This document shows positions 8,811 through 20,386 of a stretch of 64,000 nt of DNA, piece by piece. The stretch lies in NCBI GenBank assembly GCA_035772735.1, contig JASDFA010000016.1, forward strand, positions 151,478,501-151,542,500, written 5' to 3'. The position numbers and the translations under genes were made by a program. The notes beneath the pieces are model-generated. The model did no database searches, was not told where the DNA came from, and was given only the letters and a program-made list of their open reading frames with translations. This DNA comes from Datura wrightii. Lineage: Eukaryota; Streptophyta; Magnoliopsida; Solanales; Solanaceae. Within the stretch, counting starts at the first letter, position 1, and each line of letters opens with the position of its first letter.

Positions 8811-11085
8811 GTAATATCCCGGAAGTGCATAAGAGTAGACCCGGAAGTGAAAAGTTGAAAACTGCAGATAATGGGGGAAAATATCTCAGGACGGGCCTAG
8901 GTACGACTCGTGGTGTCATACCACGGGTCATTGTAATGAGTCATGGTTAGGTTCAGGCTGGGTGACAGTGTAAACCATGGGTGACATGATGACTCATTGT
9001 GGGAAACAACGAGTCATTGATAGCAGTCATGGGAAGGAGCTGAGTTCATCAGGTGACTTACAACGGGTGTCCCAACGACCCTTTAGGAGAAACCACGAGT
9101 CATTGGTTGTGGTCGTTGTTGGTGGTTAAGTTTTCCAGTTCATTTGACAGAGAGAAATAACAACTTATTGTTTGTAGTGACGAGCTGTGGTGTGACCCAT
9201 TAGGAGATGAGATGCCAAGGTTAAGAGGCAAACCACAGATGATGTAATGAGTCATGGGTTGAAAGGATAGGTCGTCCTAACCATCCATTGGTTGGGTCTG
9301 AATGAATACTTTTAGCAGTGCAATTGACGAGTGGTAGGACGGGTTGTCGTTGGTTACAACGACCCATTAGATCCATCTGTGGGTTCCACCAGGCCAGATT
9401 TCAGGGTAGGTTCATTGGGTATTTTTGACTTTTTCACAATATAAGGCCCTAAACTACGTCGTTTTGGCTTGGGAAAGCTAGGATTTTAAGAGAATGACCT
9501 ATTCAAAACTCTCATTCATGCATGCAGGGATATTGAAAGGTGATCTAAGGAGATTTTAAGCTTTTCTCTTCAATTCTTCCAATTTCACTCTTGGGCTTCT
9601 ACGGAGAGTTAGGATTTGATAATCCCAGGTATGTAAGGTCATCAATGGGTGGGTCCTTCCACACCCATGCTCCTACTCTATGATTTTACTTATAGATTAT
9701 CAAAAACTCATGGGGTTTTGTATTTAATTATATAAAATCTAATGATTTAATTATGGGTTTTGTGATTTTGAAATATTGTCATAATCCATGGATTTTGGTC
9801 ATCTTTTGAGATTTTAATTGATTATAAAATTGTTGATTTTGATTTTCTAAGCAATTAAGCTTAATTATGCATGCCCCATGATGAATCGATTTATGATCTA
9901 TTATCCCATCAATGATCTTTACAAGCCCAACATGAATTATGTTTTAAATTATGAATTTATTATGTTACCCATTACAATTTTATAAAATTCAAGCTACATG
10001 CATGATCTACAAGTATGTATGAATCTTATTAATCATGAATTATGTTTTTGGTCGACTCTCGGGCCTCATGCCATGGCTAATTCACATATGTTCAAGTATG
10101 TTTACGATTATCATGATTTAACTAGCCCATAAACTCATGTATGTATTATTATGAGCACATTATATGTTTTGGGAGTAGTATCAAACACCGAGTAGGTTCG
10201 GGGCTCAGGTTAAGCCCCAGATCTCATGAACTACGTGCTACCGTAGGTATGTTGGGACCCCTTTCATGTTAGTCCCTAGCCCAAATGGCCCTTTTCATAG
10301 TGATATCACACTTTCATAGTTTTACCCTTGGCAAGGTACGAACACCCTCCTAACTAGTATTATAAGTCAGGCTTTATGTGTGCTCATATGGGGTATGTAG
10401 GTTAAGAGAATCTTCCACTATTCCTCATGATTAATGCATGTTATGTTTATGTATGTTGGCGCAAGTCATGCTAAGTAAATCTCTTCTATTATGATTATGA
10501 TTATGTTACGTTACGAATGTTTTGAAAACCTTGAGCCATATGATATGTCATTATGATTTACGATACGAGCATGCTGTCCTACTCTTATGATCATTTATGA
10601 ATTTCATACATGATTTAAATGTACGCTTTACTTACCTTGCATACTCACTACATTCCATGTATTGACTGCATACTTTCTATGCTGTATCGTCTCATGATAC
10701 AAGTCCCAGTTCTCAGACTCATCCTCACCCGTAGATAGATTTAGATTTTCTCTCAATGCACTTGATGAGTCCTCATGTTCCGAGGGCTACATGTTCACAC
10801 TCTATGTTATTCCTTTCAGTTTCTGGATGTTGGATTAGTTGGGGAGTTGTCCCATCAATCCACCTTTCATGTTTAGAGGCTTATCAGACTATAACTTGTA
10901 TTCCTCTGTATTGTATAAGTCTTGTACCGATTTTCCCTTATGCTATGTTAAGATTACGTTCTTTATGTTAAATATTCCGCTCATGTGATTGCATTAGATG
11001 TATGCTCATGCCATGGGTCGACTTGGGCTCTCTCGGGGCTCCTTGTCTCGTGTCTATGATTCGGGTGTACATTTGGGTCATGACA
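8811..11085 (+). repeat. 5' LTR of F1
   Basis: A 2,275-bp LTR from TGTAATATCCCGG to CATGACA, matching 45959-48216. U3 holds the palindrome block (8898-9370). A TATA box and a conserved start region follow, then a long AT-rich R/U5 with no coding capacity. Confidence 0.88.
8898..9465 (+). promoter_or_regulatory. F1 LTR promoter: ACGAGTCRTT block, TATA, CTAAACTACGTCGTTTT
   Basis: The block (8898-9370) repeats degenerate ACGAGTCATT, ACGACCCATTAG and CACGGGTCATT motifs. It includes CAGTGCAATTGACGAG (9316-9331), a phrase also found in other LTR families. TATAAG at 9440-9445 is followed at 9448-9465 by CCTAAACTACGTCGTTTT, which recurs at 46585, 43048, 53165 and, inverted, at 49681. Function is inferred from fixed order and position. 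Confidence 0.65.
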
Positions 11086-11089
11086 AACT

Positions 11090-11102
11090 TGGTATCAGAG
11101 CC
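11090..11102 (+). other. Primer binding site of F1, initiator-Met tRNA
   Basis: TGGTATCAGAGCC four bases after the LTR end, the complement of the plant initiator-Met tRNA 3' end and standard for this chromovirus group. Confidence 0.88.
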
Positions 11103-11293
11103 ATAGGTTTTGAAGTGTCCTCGGGAGTCTGAAAGCCGCGTTGAGTAGAGTAATTTTCATGGGTGTGAAGCACGCCACACTTATGATGAAGAGGCTACTA
11201 GACATTTAGGAAACTTCTCCTTCTTTCATGATCTTTGCCATGCGATGAATATCCCTTACTCTTCTAATTCGTGCTACTCGCGTTTTAAGAATC

Positions 11294-12480
11294 ATGCCTC
11301 CATGTCGAGTAAACACCAGGAGAAATGGAAATGGAAATGATCATGAGGGTGCCCATGATGGTTAGCATCATCTAGCTCCACTCGTTCATGAGGAGCGCAT
11401 ACCAGAGCCAACTGCCCACGCCGAGTTTGGGGCAGCGATTCAGATGCTGGCACAGGCCATGATTGCCCAGGTCCAAAATCAGACAGTGGTGCATTTCCCT
11501 CAGAATGGGAATACAGCGGCAGCTAGGGTGAGGTATTTCTTGAGGATGAGCCCTCTGGAGTTCACGGGGTCAAAGGTGGACGAGGATCCACACGATTTTA
11601 TAGACGAGATTCTACAAATCACCCAGGTTATGGGGGTGAACAATGGGGAATGCGATGAATTGGCCTCCTACTAGCTAAAGGGGGTAGCACATGTATGGTT
11701 TAAGCAATGGATAGATGCCAGGGTGGCGGGTGTAGTCTCGATAGGTTGGGATGAGTTTCACAATTCATTCATGGATCGATTCTTCCCTCGGGAGATGAGG
11801 GAGCTCAAGGTGGCCGAGTTTGTTAATCTAAAGCAAGGTAACATATTTGTCCAGGAGTATGCATTGGAGTTCCCCCGGTTATCTAAATATGGTCCGGAGT
11901 TGGTGGTGGATCAGCGGGCTCAGATGAGTCATTTTGTGCATGGAGTAGCAGACTACTTGGACAAGGATTTCCAGATCCCTATGCTTCACCGGGACATTGA
12001 TTTTCTCCATATTGTATTGCATGTGCAGAAGATAGAGTCAATCTACAAGAGGCAGAGAGAGGCCAAGAGGGACAGGACCGACAACTACGGGGTTTCTCAG
12101 GCCAGGTCAGGGGGTGGACCACGTCAGCAGACCCAGCACAGGTCCATTTCTCTAGCTCCATCATCAGCCAGCACGCCATCCAGGTTCAGGAGAGACTAGA
12201 CGAGCAGGGCTATAGGCTCGAGGGATCATGGTAGCATGCAGGTGGAGCGCACTTTTCTAGTTTGTGAGAAGTGCGGCAAGAATCATCCTAGGAAGTGCCT
12301 GGTCAGCACAGATGCTTGTTTCGGTTATGGAAAACCTGGGCACAGGATCAGAGATTGCCCTGCATCCAGTTCTACTGTTCCAGCAGGATGACCCCCTTAG
12401 GAGGGCACCTCCACTAGTTCAACAGGTAGTCAACACCGAAATAGGTTTTATGCCCTAGTGCCTCGCCAGGAGCAGGAGGC
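11294..12480 (+). pseudogene. F1 gag
   Basis: ATG at 11294 begins MPPCRVNTRRNGNGND, typical of these chromoviruses. The gag core follows (FLRMSPLEFTGSKVDEDP, then WDEFHNSFMDRFFPREMREL at 11747-11810 and LEFPRLSKYGPEL). TAG stops interrupt it, for example at 11672 where the parallel F2 codon is CAG. The first CCHC cysteine pair is damaged: CFGYGKPGHRIRDC at 12317-12358 has Tyr at 12326-12328 in place of the second Cys. Gag would package element RNA; this copy cannot. Confidence 0.85.
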
Positions 12481-13510
12481 TTCGTTAGATGTGGTCACGG
12501 GTATGTTTCAAGTCTTCCATATTGATGCTTATGCTTTATTGGGTCCATGAGCTACTTTGTCTTTTATGACCCCTTACATTGCTAGCAGTTTTGGAGTTAG
12601 TCCTAGAATTATATCAGAACCGTTCTCCATATCTACTCCAGTCGGTGAATTATTTTTAGCTAGGCGGGTATATAGAGGTTGCCTCATTACAGTGTTGCAT
12701 AAGGTTACCTCCGCAGACCTAGTAGAGTTGGCCATGACGGACTTTGATAACATCTTGGGTATGTATTGGTTGTTTGCATGTTATGCTTTGATTAATTGCG
12801 GGACCCGTGCGGTGGAGTTCCGATTTTCGAGTGAGTTAGTTTTGGAATGGAAGGGTAATTTCGCTGTACCATTCATTCAGTTTATTTCATATCTTAAGGC
12901 TAGGAAAATGATCTCTAAGGGTTGCATGTACCACCTAGTTATTTTTAAGGATGTAGAGTCCGAGACCTCGACTATTCAATCAGTTCCGGTGGTGTGTGAG
13001 TATTCAGAGGTTTTCCCCAAGGATTTGCCAGGTATTCCTCTAGAGAGGGAAATTGATTTCGGTATTGATCTTTTACCCGATACGCAACTTATCTCTACTC
13101 CTCCGAACTGGATGGCCCCAGCCGAGCTCAAAGAGTTGAAGGAACAGTTGAAGGACTTGTTGGATAAGGGTTTCATTAGACCGAGCAAGTCTAGATGGGG
13201 TGCAACGTTCTCTTTGTTCGAAAGAAGGATGGATCCCTTCGAATGTGTATTGATTATCGGCAGCTGAATAAGGTCACTATCAAGAACAGGTACCCCTTGC
13301 CCAGGATTGATGATTTATTTGACTAGCTCAGGGGTGCTAGGTGTTTCTCGAAGATAGATCTTAGGTCCGAGTATCATCAACTTCGAGTTCGAGAGTTGAC
13401 ACCCCAAAGATGGCTTTCTGAACCCGGTATAGCCATTATGAGTTTGTAGTTATGTCATTTGGACTAACCAATGCTCCTGCAGCCTTTATAGATCTGATCA
13501 ACAGGGTGTT
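12481..13510 (+). pseudogene. F1 protease and N-terminal reverse transcriptase
   Basis: A frame of 236 codons (12557-13267) carries the end of the protease (FDNILGMYWLFACYALINC) and the linker PVVCEYSEVFPKDLPGIPLE. The RT start follows (PAELKELKEQLKDLLDKGFI, RPSKSRWGA). A small deletion near 13205 shifts the frame so that the KKDG and CIDYRQLNK region continues in another frame. Further indels lie near 13395. RT copies element RNA into DNA. The sequence stops at ..AACAGGGTGTT (13510) where the minus-strand element inserted, and continues at 24555. Confidence 0.85.
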
Positions 13511-15115
13511 TGATGTCGACCAAATTACACCTCACAATTGAGATATAAGCGGTCGATTGTCAAATATATAACCCAACGAAGGTTGAGGTCGATCCCACAG
13601 GAAATATGCTAAGAACATAAGTTAATGCGAGTAACTATTACTATTGATTTACTTATTTCCGAAAGGGGAAAAATATAGAATAATATACAACAGTAAAACT
13701 AATGAATGCTTGTATCAGATTGGGTTTATATTCAATTTACGACTAGACTAGGATTGTGTTCCCCAATATTTCATAACCACAAGGTTTATACACTAGTAAT
13801 CTATTCCGGTGTTTAAAATGCAATATTGGTAAGTTAGGTTCACCTAAATGGTTGGTCCCCTATCTAGATAATTTTCACCACGCAACTTGGTGTGTATACG
13901 GGTGTTCTTTAGTTAACCCTTACCCTTAATATCGGACTAACTATCCCTCGGATAAGTTCAATCTATTAGATGAGGGTTGGTAGCCTCAAATCTCCATTGT
14001 TAATCCCTTTTTCCCATTCTTTACCTCCATGATCTGGTAAGTAAGAATAAGGCAAGTCCTAACGTTTGCAACCATTAAGAATCAATCAAAACGAAGGGAA
14101 AAACAATACATGCATAAAAATCCGTTCAAGAATCACTAGATATTTTTACCTATATGTGTTAATTCATCTTGGTTCCCACAAACCTAGTTTATAGGTTTAG
14201 CTTCACATGTTTGTTTTATTGCAATCACAAAATATAAAAGAAATCATAATTGCAACTTACAAAATATTGTAGAATAAAAACCAAGTAGATTGAATAAAAT
14301 TCCAAAATAGCTTTCGTGTCTTGAATCAAGAACAATTGTATGAAAATTCTCTTAAGAATATTGTTCAAGATTCTCTTGCAAAATCAGCTTAAATCCTTCC
14401 AGAAATCATCTTAAGAAATCTCTCAAAAAAATAGTTTTTTTAAAAATAAACCTAAAACTGAATATTTATAATATAAAGAAATCCTTTTCCTAGATAAATC
14501 TGAAAACCAGGTCAGCAGTGGCAACGGGCTATGTGAAAGATCGTTAGGCCTTCAGATGAGTCATTCCTTGCAAACAGTTGTCCTCAACAACATACCCAGG
14601 CTTGCAAATGGATCACCTAACGACTCGTTGTGCCTTAACACGAGTCGTTAGGTCCCTCGTGGTCTACTTCCTCAGCAATTCCAGTGCACTTCACGGACGG
14701 TTCCAGTAGTTTGCAACAAGTCATTCCTTCAGGGGACGACTTGTGATGTCGATCATCAACTCCACTGGACACTTGGTTTAATTTTCCTCTTCAAATCCTA
14801 ACGGTTAACCTCACGACTCATTACCAAGTGTAACGAGTTGTTTCTCCAACTCATCAAGTGCACTGTGTCACTTCTTCAAAATTTCATCTTTTTGCCAACG
14901 CCTCAAGTGATGAGTCATGCCTCCTACCAACGACTTGTTGAGTACCTGACAGTCACCTTTCAGTTTTTTTTAACCTTAATTCGACCAAATTCACTTCCAG
15001 ACCTTTTCTCCTGCACATTAAGCACAAAATACCTTATACTCATATAAACGTACATGGAATGTGCATAATTTCTTGGTTTTAAGCATTGAAAGTGCCGTAA
15101 AATCATGGCATATCA
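13511..15115 (-). repeat. 3' LTR of the gag-ORF2 element
   Basis: 1,605 bp. The minus-strand TATA (TATAAATA) is at 14463-14470. A palindrome block lies upstream at 14518-14950 with CACGAGTCGTTAGG, AACGACTCGTTG-like motifs and the reverse of CAGTGCACTTGA near 14850-14865. R/U5 (13511-14460) is AT-rich and noncoding. Confidence 0.88.
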
Positions 15116-16752
15116 ACACCTTCAACTTAGAACTTTTGCATGTCCTCAGGAAAAAAGAAAAGAAAACAAAACAAAACAATCTACTTCGACGCTTCAATCA
15201 GAAAAACTTTAGGAAACTTACAACATTCACAATTTCTTATCAAAGTCAAATTTTCTAACCCCTCCCTCATCATATTAACTCAAACACTATGCATATGCAA
15301 AATTTCCAACCATAACACATAAAAATTGAAACATGGAAAAATACTGTCACCTGCAACCACACACATAAATCCATAGCACTGCGCCGGATAATTTGTAAAC
15401 GATTTTGTTAACCAAGTGCTCTCACCTCAAAGAAGTACCACACTCACACATGTGTATATGATTATCTCATATATTTCTCTTGGGACTAGGCAAGATTCAC
15501 TCACTCTCTCAAAGAAATTCGAGTTGTATGCATACAATACCATAGGCTTGCCTTTACTTTCAATACCTCGATTTTCGGACAAATAACTAGGACCACTATA
15601 GGACTTTCTCGGCTTGTAACGTAGGCTCCGGCTCGGGTATGGTACATATGGATTTTAGTAGCTCAACCCTCCTTGGCACTACGTCTTTTTACTCCACTTT
15701 TTACCTTTATTTCTATTTTCTCCCTTTTTCCTTTTTTTTCTGCTTTTTTTTTCTTCTCTTTACTTTAGACACTACGAATTCGGTTACTTTTTATCCAACA
15801 AAAACTTATCGATGTCACACATTATTTTTCTTTTCTTTTATTGCTTTTTGACAACAACAATTTTTTTTTTATTTTTTTCCTTTTCATCATGCATACCGCA
15901 CTCGCTCTTTTTCTTCTTTTTCATTACCTGACTTTTACTTTCATCCGACTCTTTTTACTCACCCCTATCATAGCCACCCTCAACTTAGGTGATTTTCCTG
16001 AGTTGAAGTTCACAATGTTCAAGGAGGGACCAGGGCCAAAACAGGTTCATTCATAATAAAATCAGGCAGGTGGATTGATGTAAATGAAAAGAGAGGTCAA
16101 TTTAAGCTCAAACATTTGCATCAAGGGATTTTTATTCACTTTGGTAGGTCTTTTAGGCTAAAGTGGACTAATAAATCAAAAATGTCCTATGATCCTTTCC
16201 TAGTTCCTTATCCTCTATCTCGGTACGACTGACTAGGCAAGTTCTAGATTGACACACACAACCGAATTCAACTATCAGACCTCACTTCACACATAGCACC
16301 GGTCAACATCATCAATTCTACTAATCGCTAGTTTAGGTACAGCCATACAATGGTAAACAAATTCATAGTTCCAATGCCATGCAAAGATTCACAAAGGTCA
16401 TAATTTTCAACTCTCACATACATATATACAAAAAATTCTCGGAGGGGTATCAAATTATCAAAGATCAAAATATCAAACAATTTACGCTCTTGACTACTTT
16501 CAGTTTTCCTAACTTTCTTCCGACTGACACACAAAAAACAAAAACACAAAATAACGTCCTAAACATGCCGGTTCTACTAGATATGGAACACCCGAGGGAA
16601 AAGATATCCGACAAGAAAAACCCTCGAGTTATGTTCAACAAAATAGAATGCACATGTACCCCTTCCCACCCCCATCAAAAAAACATGCGTCGTCCTCGAC
16701 GCATATATGTACAAGACAAAAACCAAGGGAATAGGAAACATACCTATGTGAC
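15116..16752 (-). other. Noncoding tail of gag-ORF2 element with polypurine tract
   Basis: No credible reading frame. A purine-rich stretch on the minus strand (15640-15960, T-rich on plus) produces spurious hydrophobic frames. The polypurine tract is the AAGTTGAAGGTGT stretch next to the LTR edge at 15115. Its tail sequence around 15400-15520 resembles the tail of the 3907-8477 element. Confidence 0.6.
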
Positions 16753-18960
16753 CTAGGTGTCAGCTACCTGGTCGGTGGAGGGTGTAAATACGCCTCCAAC
16801 ATCAACTCCAATATTTCCAGCTTGACCCGACGCATTTTCAGATCCAACTGAGCTCGTTCCTTCACCACAAGCTCTTACTGCCTTAGTCTCGGCTCGCAGT
16901 TGAGGCTCCTCTCTTGATTCATGCAGCACTCTCTCCATCTCACTCTGCTCCCATTTTTGCTGACAGAGAAGAGATGTATCAACATCATCACTTGCCTTCT
17001 CACGAGGCCTCTTCCCCTTGGCATGTACCACTGGCTCCTCGGTGATGAAATCAAAAATTGGTGGTAGCTCCTTCTCAAACTCATCATCAATCACGGGAAG
17101 TACCGGTGGAGATACCGCAGCTGTCTGTCGTGCAACCAAGTCCTGCACCTTGGATCGTAGTGCTCCCAGCTCTGCGTACCATTGGGATAACTCTGGCGCC
17201 TATAACTATGCAAGGCGCTCGTCCATCCTTCTCTCAAAAGTGTCCAGTCGCCCATGCACCGAACTGGACAATGTCTCTAACTCCCTTGACACCCACGACT
17301 TGACCTGCTCCATCAAGACTTTGACCTGTAGAGCTGTGTGTGCCTGCTACTTCTCTACTTTAGCCAGCCGCCAAGCCATATCAACCAAAAACTCCTGTGT
17401 GACCGTGACTAAGCCGGCTGTGCTGGATAGTGGAGGTACGACTGATGGTATGGATGCTGCACCTGCTGTAGATGATGATTCAGGAACATCGGCAGGTGTA
17501 GAGGCATCCGCTGCATCTCTAACCTCTGCCTGGCTACCTATCTCTCTGTCCTCAGTAGGCTCGGCCGCTAACTCGGCAAACTGTGCTGTATCAGTCTGCA
17601 TCCCGCTGCCAAATGCCTCTACTATTATGGTCGCTCCAGCGGATGCAGATGCTTGAGTCCTCACCCTCGATACTGGGTTTGTATCATCTCTAATCAGCCG
17701 GATATCGGTAATCTTCCGAACCACCACTCTCTGATCAAATGATGGCAATTCTGGAACTCGAGACTCCCAACAAAGTCTATCAATCAAGCATGGGAAGGGA
17801 ATCATCGTTCTATCATTTATAGCCCACTCTCAAATCTCCTCAACAATGAACCGCGGGAAATTGATTACGTACCCCTCCATTATGTTGGCTACCAGTGCTG
17901 CTCTGTTGGGTGAGAGTATATTTTCATTACTTGTTGGTACCACCCTATGCCTCACCAGTGACCACCAAAATTTAGCCTAAAAGTTCAAAGTGGCCTTCTT
18001 TATTTGCGACTCAGTACCATGCAGCCATTCAACTAACGGCCCTTTTGTGGCAATGATGCGGGAAAGCCAAGTGTACTGCTGTATCTTCTCCATGCTATTC
18101 AACTTCTTTGTTTTGACTTTTCGCAACTCAGATACCTTGTGATCAAACTCTGTCGTGTTCATCGGGGCGCGGTAATCAGGCCCGTACAACATCCTGGAAA
18201 TTGTTTCCTCAGAAATATCAACTGAGGTCTCACACACCATCACTTGATTCAAGGAAGTCCGCTTCTTCCAATCCTGGCCTCCTAGTGGCAACCGCTGCAA
18301 TGTGGCTGCATATGCTGCGTAAAACTCGCCCAGACATCGGCTATAGCTTCCTGAAGGCTCGGTCAATCACCCGAACATGTATTTTTCAAATACTTCCTGT
18401 AGCTCTAGCAGGTCTTTCAAATCGGTGGTGATCAGCCTTGGCTCCTCATAAATGCTCCGCTTCGGATTGCCTTTATCATTGGGAGCAGTATCCTGATTGT
18501 ATATAGCCCGCATGCCATGGACACACCATCTCTTCACATTTCGTGGTTTCTCATTCGATGTGCCTGATGTCTCAGTCAGCTCATTGTCTAAGTCCCCTCG
18601 CTGGGCATGCAACTCATCAACTCTTTCTGTATTGTGCCCAGCTGTGGGAGCATCCGAAACAAGTGCAGCAGCAGCCCTAGCACTTTCATTAGTTTGGCTG
18701 GGCGGATCTCTTGCTAGTGGAGTGGGAGTGTCGACCAGGGCTTTCGGATTTGAAACTTGTTGAGCCTTAGCCCCAGTCGTCCTCTACACCAGCTGCTCCT
18801 CCGATACCTCATATTCCTCTTCAGAGCCACTCGACTCTTTATAGGAGGATGGATCATCTCGCAGCCTTCGGTATGATGGTTGACTGCGCTCAAGTACCTG
18901 CTTTTTGGTTGGACCCTTCTTTGGTGTGCCTCATGGAGCTATTGTACTTGTGGAAACCAT
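16753..18960 (-). pseudogene. ORF2: plant retrotransposon-associated protein (putative plant transposon protein type)
   Basis: The minus-strand ATG at 18960 opens a 736-codon frame ending VADT-stop at 16753, with no frameshift that I can find but about eight stops. The middle (about 18366-17700) has the conserved core of the plant family annotated as putative plant transposon protein: EETISRMLYGPDYRAP, YTWLSRIIATKGPLVEWL, AKFWWSLVRHR, then MIPFPCLIDRLCWE. An acidic, Ser/Glu-rich N-terminus and a low-complexity coiled-coil-like C-terminus flank it. The protein's role is unknown; in Athila-like elements such genes lie after pol, where env-like genes occur. All stops are TAG or TGA, as expected from CAG or CGA by C-to-T change (for example EEI-stop-EWA). 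Confidence 0.75.
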
Positions 18961-20060
18961 GTTAGTACACAAGAGAAGATTAAACAAGAAATATTTTTAA
19001 CTGGTGCCAATGGTCCTGACGGGTGACTAAACGAGTCGTTGCCTCTGGCAACGATTCGTGAAGTCACTCGTTACCCCAGGTTGGACATTTTTTTCAAATA
19101 GGTCCAATGTACTTGATGATTTGACCCAATGAGTCGTTACCTAAGGCAATGAGTCGTTAGGTCATTTGTCAAGTACACTGCCTCAGCAGTCTAATTTTCC
19201 CACTCAGCACGAGCTACATGATGAGTCGTTTGGTGACCCAAGGACTCGTGATATGGCTCGTGCTTAAGAGTTCCTGTTCATCTTCTTCTTCTTTTCAGTT
19301 TTCAATTCCACAAACACACAACTTCAATTAATCATCAACCAAGGTGACTACATGATTGAAAATCAATGTTTCATACTTCCTAGGGTTTATCTACATCACA
19401 AGGCACGTAAGAACACAATATAAATCAAAAAATCGTTCTAGCTCACTCATTCATGGGTCTTTAAAATTTTTTGATGGAATGCAACCAATATTCCAAGTTT
19501 TTGTATGGGGAAGATTACTTACAATGCAATATATCAGAGATGGAGTGCAATAGCAGTTGATTGTGCTTCCATGAGTGAGTGTGCAGTGATGATGTTACTT
19601 TTAATGGTGTTTTTGATGGTTTCGCGTGAAGAAGGGGAAGAAGGAGAAGAGGGAAATTTGAAGTTTTTAACGGGGAGTATGAAATTGGGTTCTTTAATTT
19701 TAATTATTAACTTTTCCCAATTTATAGTTGTGGGTCGGGTTAGGTCAACTTACTTGGGGACCTGACGACTCACGTAACGACTCATGGTGTTACTCAATGA
19801 GTCGTTCCCTGAGTCATGGTCCTTTGCTAGTTATAGTTTCTGGACGGGTCACTTGACGACTCATTTGCTTTCCCAACGATTCATTGAGTGAACCGTCATC
19901 ACTCTTTTTCTTTAAGTTTCAACTTTGATCCAGAGTACTTGACGGGGGACTAAACGATTCATTCCTTGAAGAAACGACTTGTGAAGTCACCCGTTGCTCC
20001 CCTGTTTTCTGCAGTTCTCTTCACGATTGGCTAAACGAGTCGTCAAGTCAGATGTAGACT
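18961..20060 (-). promoter_or_regulatory. Promoter-like region upstream of ORF2
   Basis: In minus-strand order: a palindrome block (20050-19755, motifs ACGAGTCGTT, ACGACTCATTG and GTACTTGACGG on one strand or the other), a TATA-like TATAAATT (19719-19726), a CT-rich leader (about 19630-19670), a second block (19265-19010, with AACGAGTCGTTGCC) and the ORF2 ATG. The order copies that of the LTR promoters in this window. ORF2 could therefore have its own transcript. Inference only. Confidence 0.5.
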
Positions 20061-20183
20061 CATTTTGTGATTTTTCTGCACTAGAACTGAAGTTCTAGTT
20101 TTGGGTTCCAACTTTAGATTTTCCATCTTATTCACTTGCACCCATCAAAAAACATTAACACTAACTTTTTATTAAAGTTACAA

Positions 20184-20322
20184 CTCGGGTTGCCTCCCAA
20201 GAAGCACTTGATTTAATGTCGCAGTACGACATGGGTGTTTTAGCTATCGGGCTTCAACAAAACACCTCCATGAGTTGCCTCCCATGCAATGCCTGATTTA
20301 ATGTCGCGGCACGACACAAGTC
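20184..20322. repeat. Direct repeat with TGGGAGGCAAC motif
   Basis: Two imperfect copies of about 52 bases (20184-20235 and 20271-20322). Both contain GTTGCCTCCCA and GATTTAATGTCGC with CACGAC- or TACGAC-type ends. On the minus strand they follow the protease, at the point where pol would begin. Motifs of this kind are, to my knowledge, common in Athila/Tat elements; their role is unknown. Confidence 0.6.
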
Positions 20323-20386
20323 ACTTGACTACTTAGAAATCGTCAAGTGACTCTTCCCCATCCTCCAATGCAGAAATTATGCTGAA

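Noticed and set aside
8890..9380. Palindrome blocks as centromeric or subtelomeric satellite
   Set aside because: Units are degenerate, few, and always confined to LTR U3 or the ORF2 upstream region; no long tandem array occurs in the window.
11088..11102. TGGTATCAGAGCC as part of a tRNA gene
   Set aside because: Only the 3' complement of initiator-Met tRNA is present, right after an LTR end. It is a primer binding site; no cloverleaf or promoter boxes are visible. The same holds for 33861, 37400 and 61599.
15639..16056. Hydrophobic Phe/Leu-rich small frames suggesting membrane peptides
   Set aside because: They come from a T-rich strand opposite a purine-rich noncoding tail of the gag-ORF2 element, and have no conserved start context or similarity.
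17018..17656. 212-codon plus-strand open frame
   Set aside because: It is the reverse complement of ORF2, whose minus-strand frame carries the recognisable conserved core. Ser/Thr/Ala-rich composition is typical of a shadow frame.
16753..18960. ORF2 as a retroviral-type envelope gene
   Set aside because: Its place after pol invites the comparison, but I see no signal peptide, transmembrane segment or cleavage site. The conserved core fits the plant transposon-associated family instead.
19356..19765. Plus-strand small frames as a captured host gene
   Set aside because: No conserved domain. The region reads better as the promoter and leader of ORF2 on the minus strand, with a TATA-like box and CT-rich leader.
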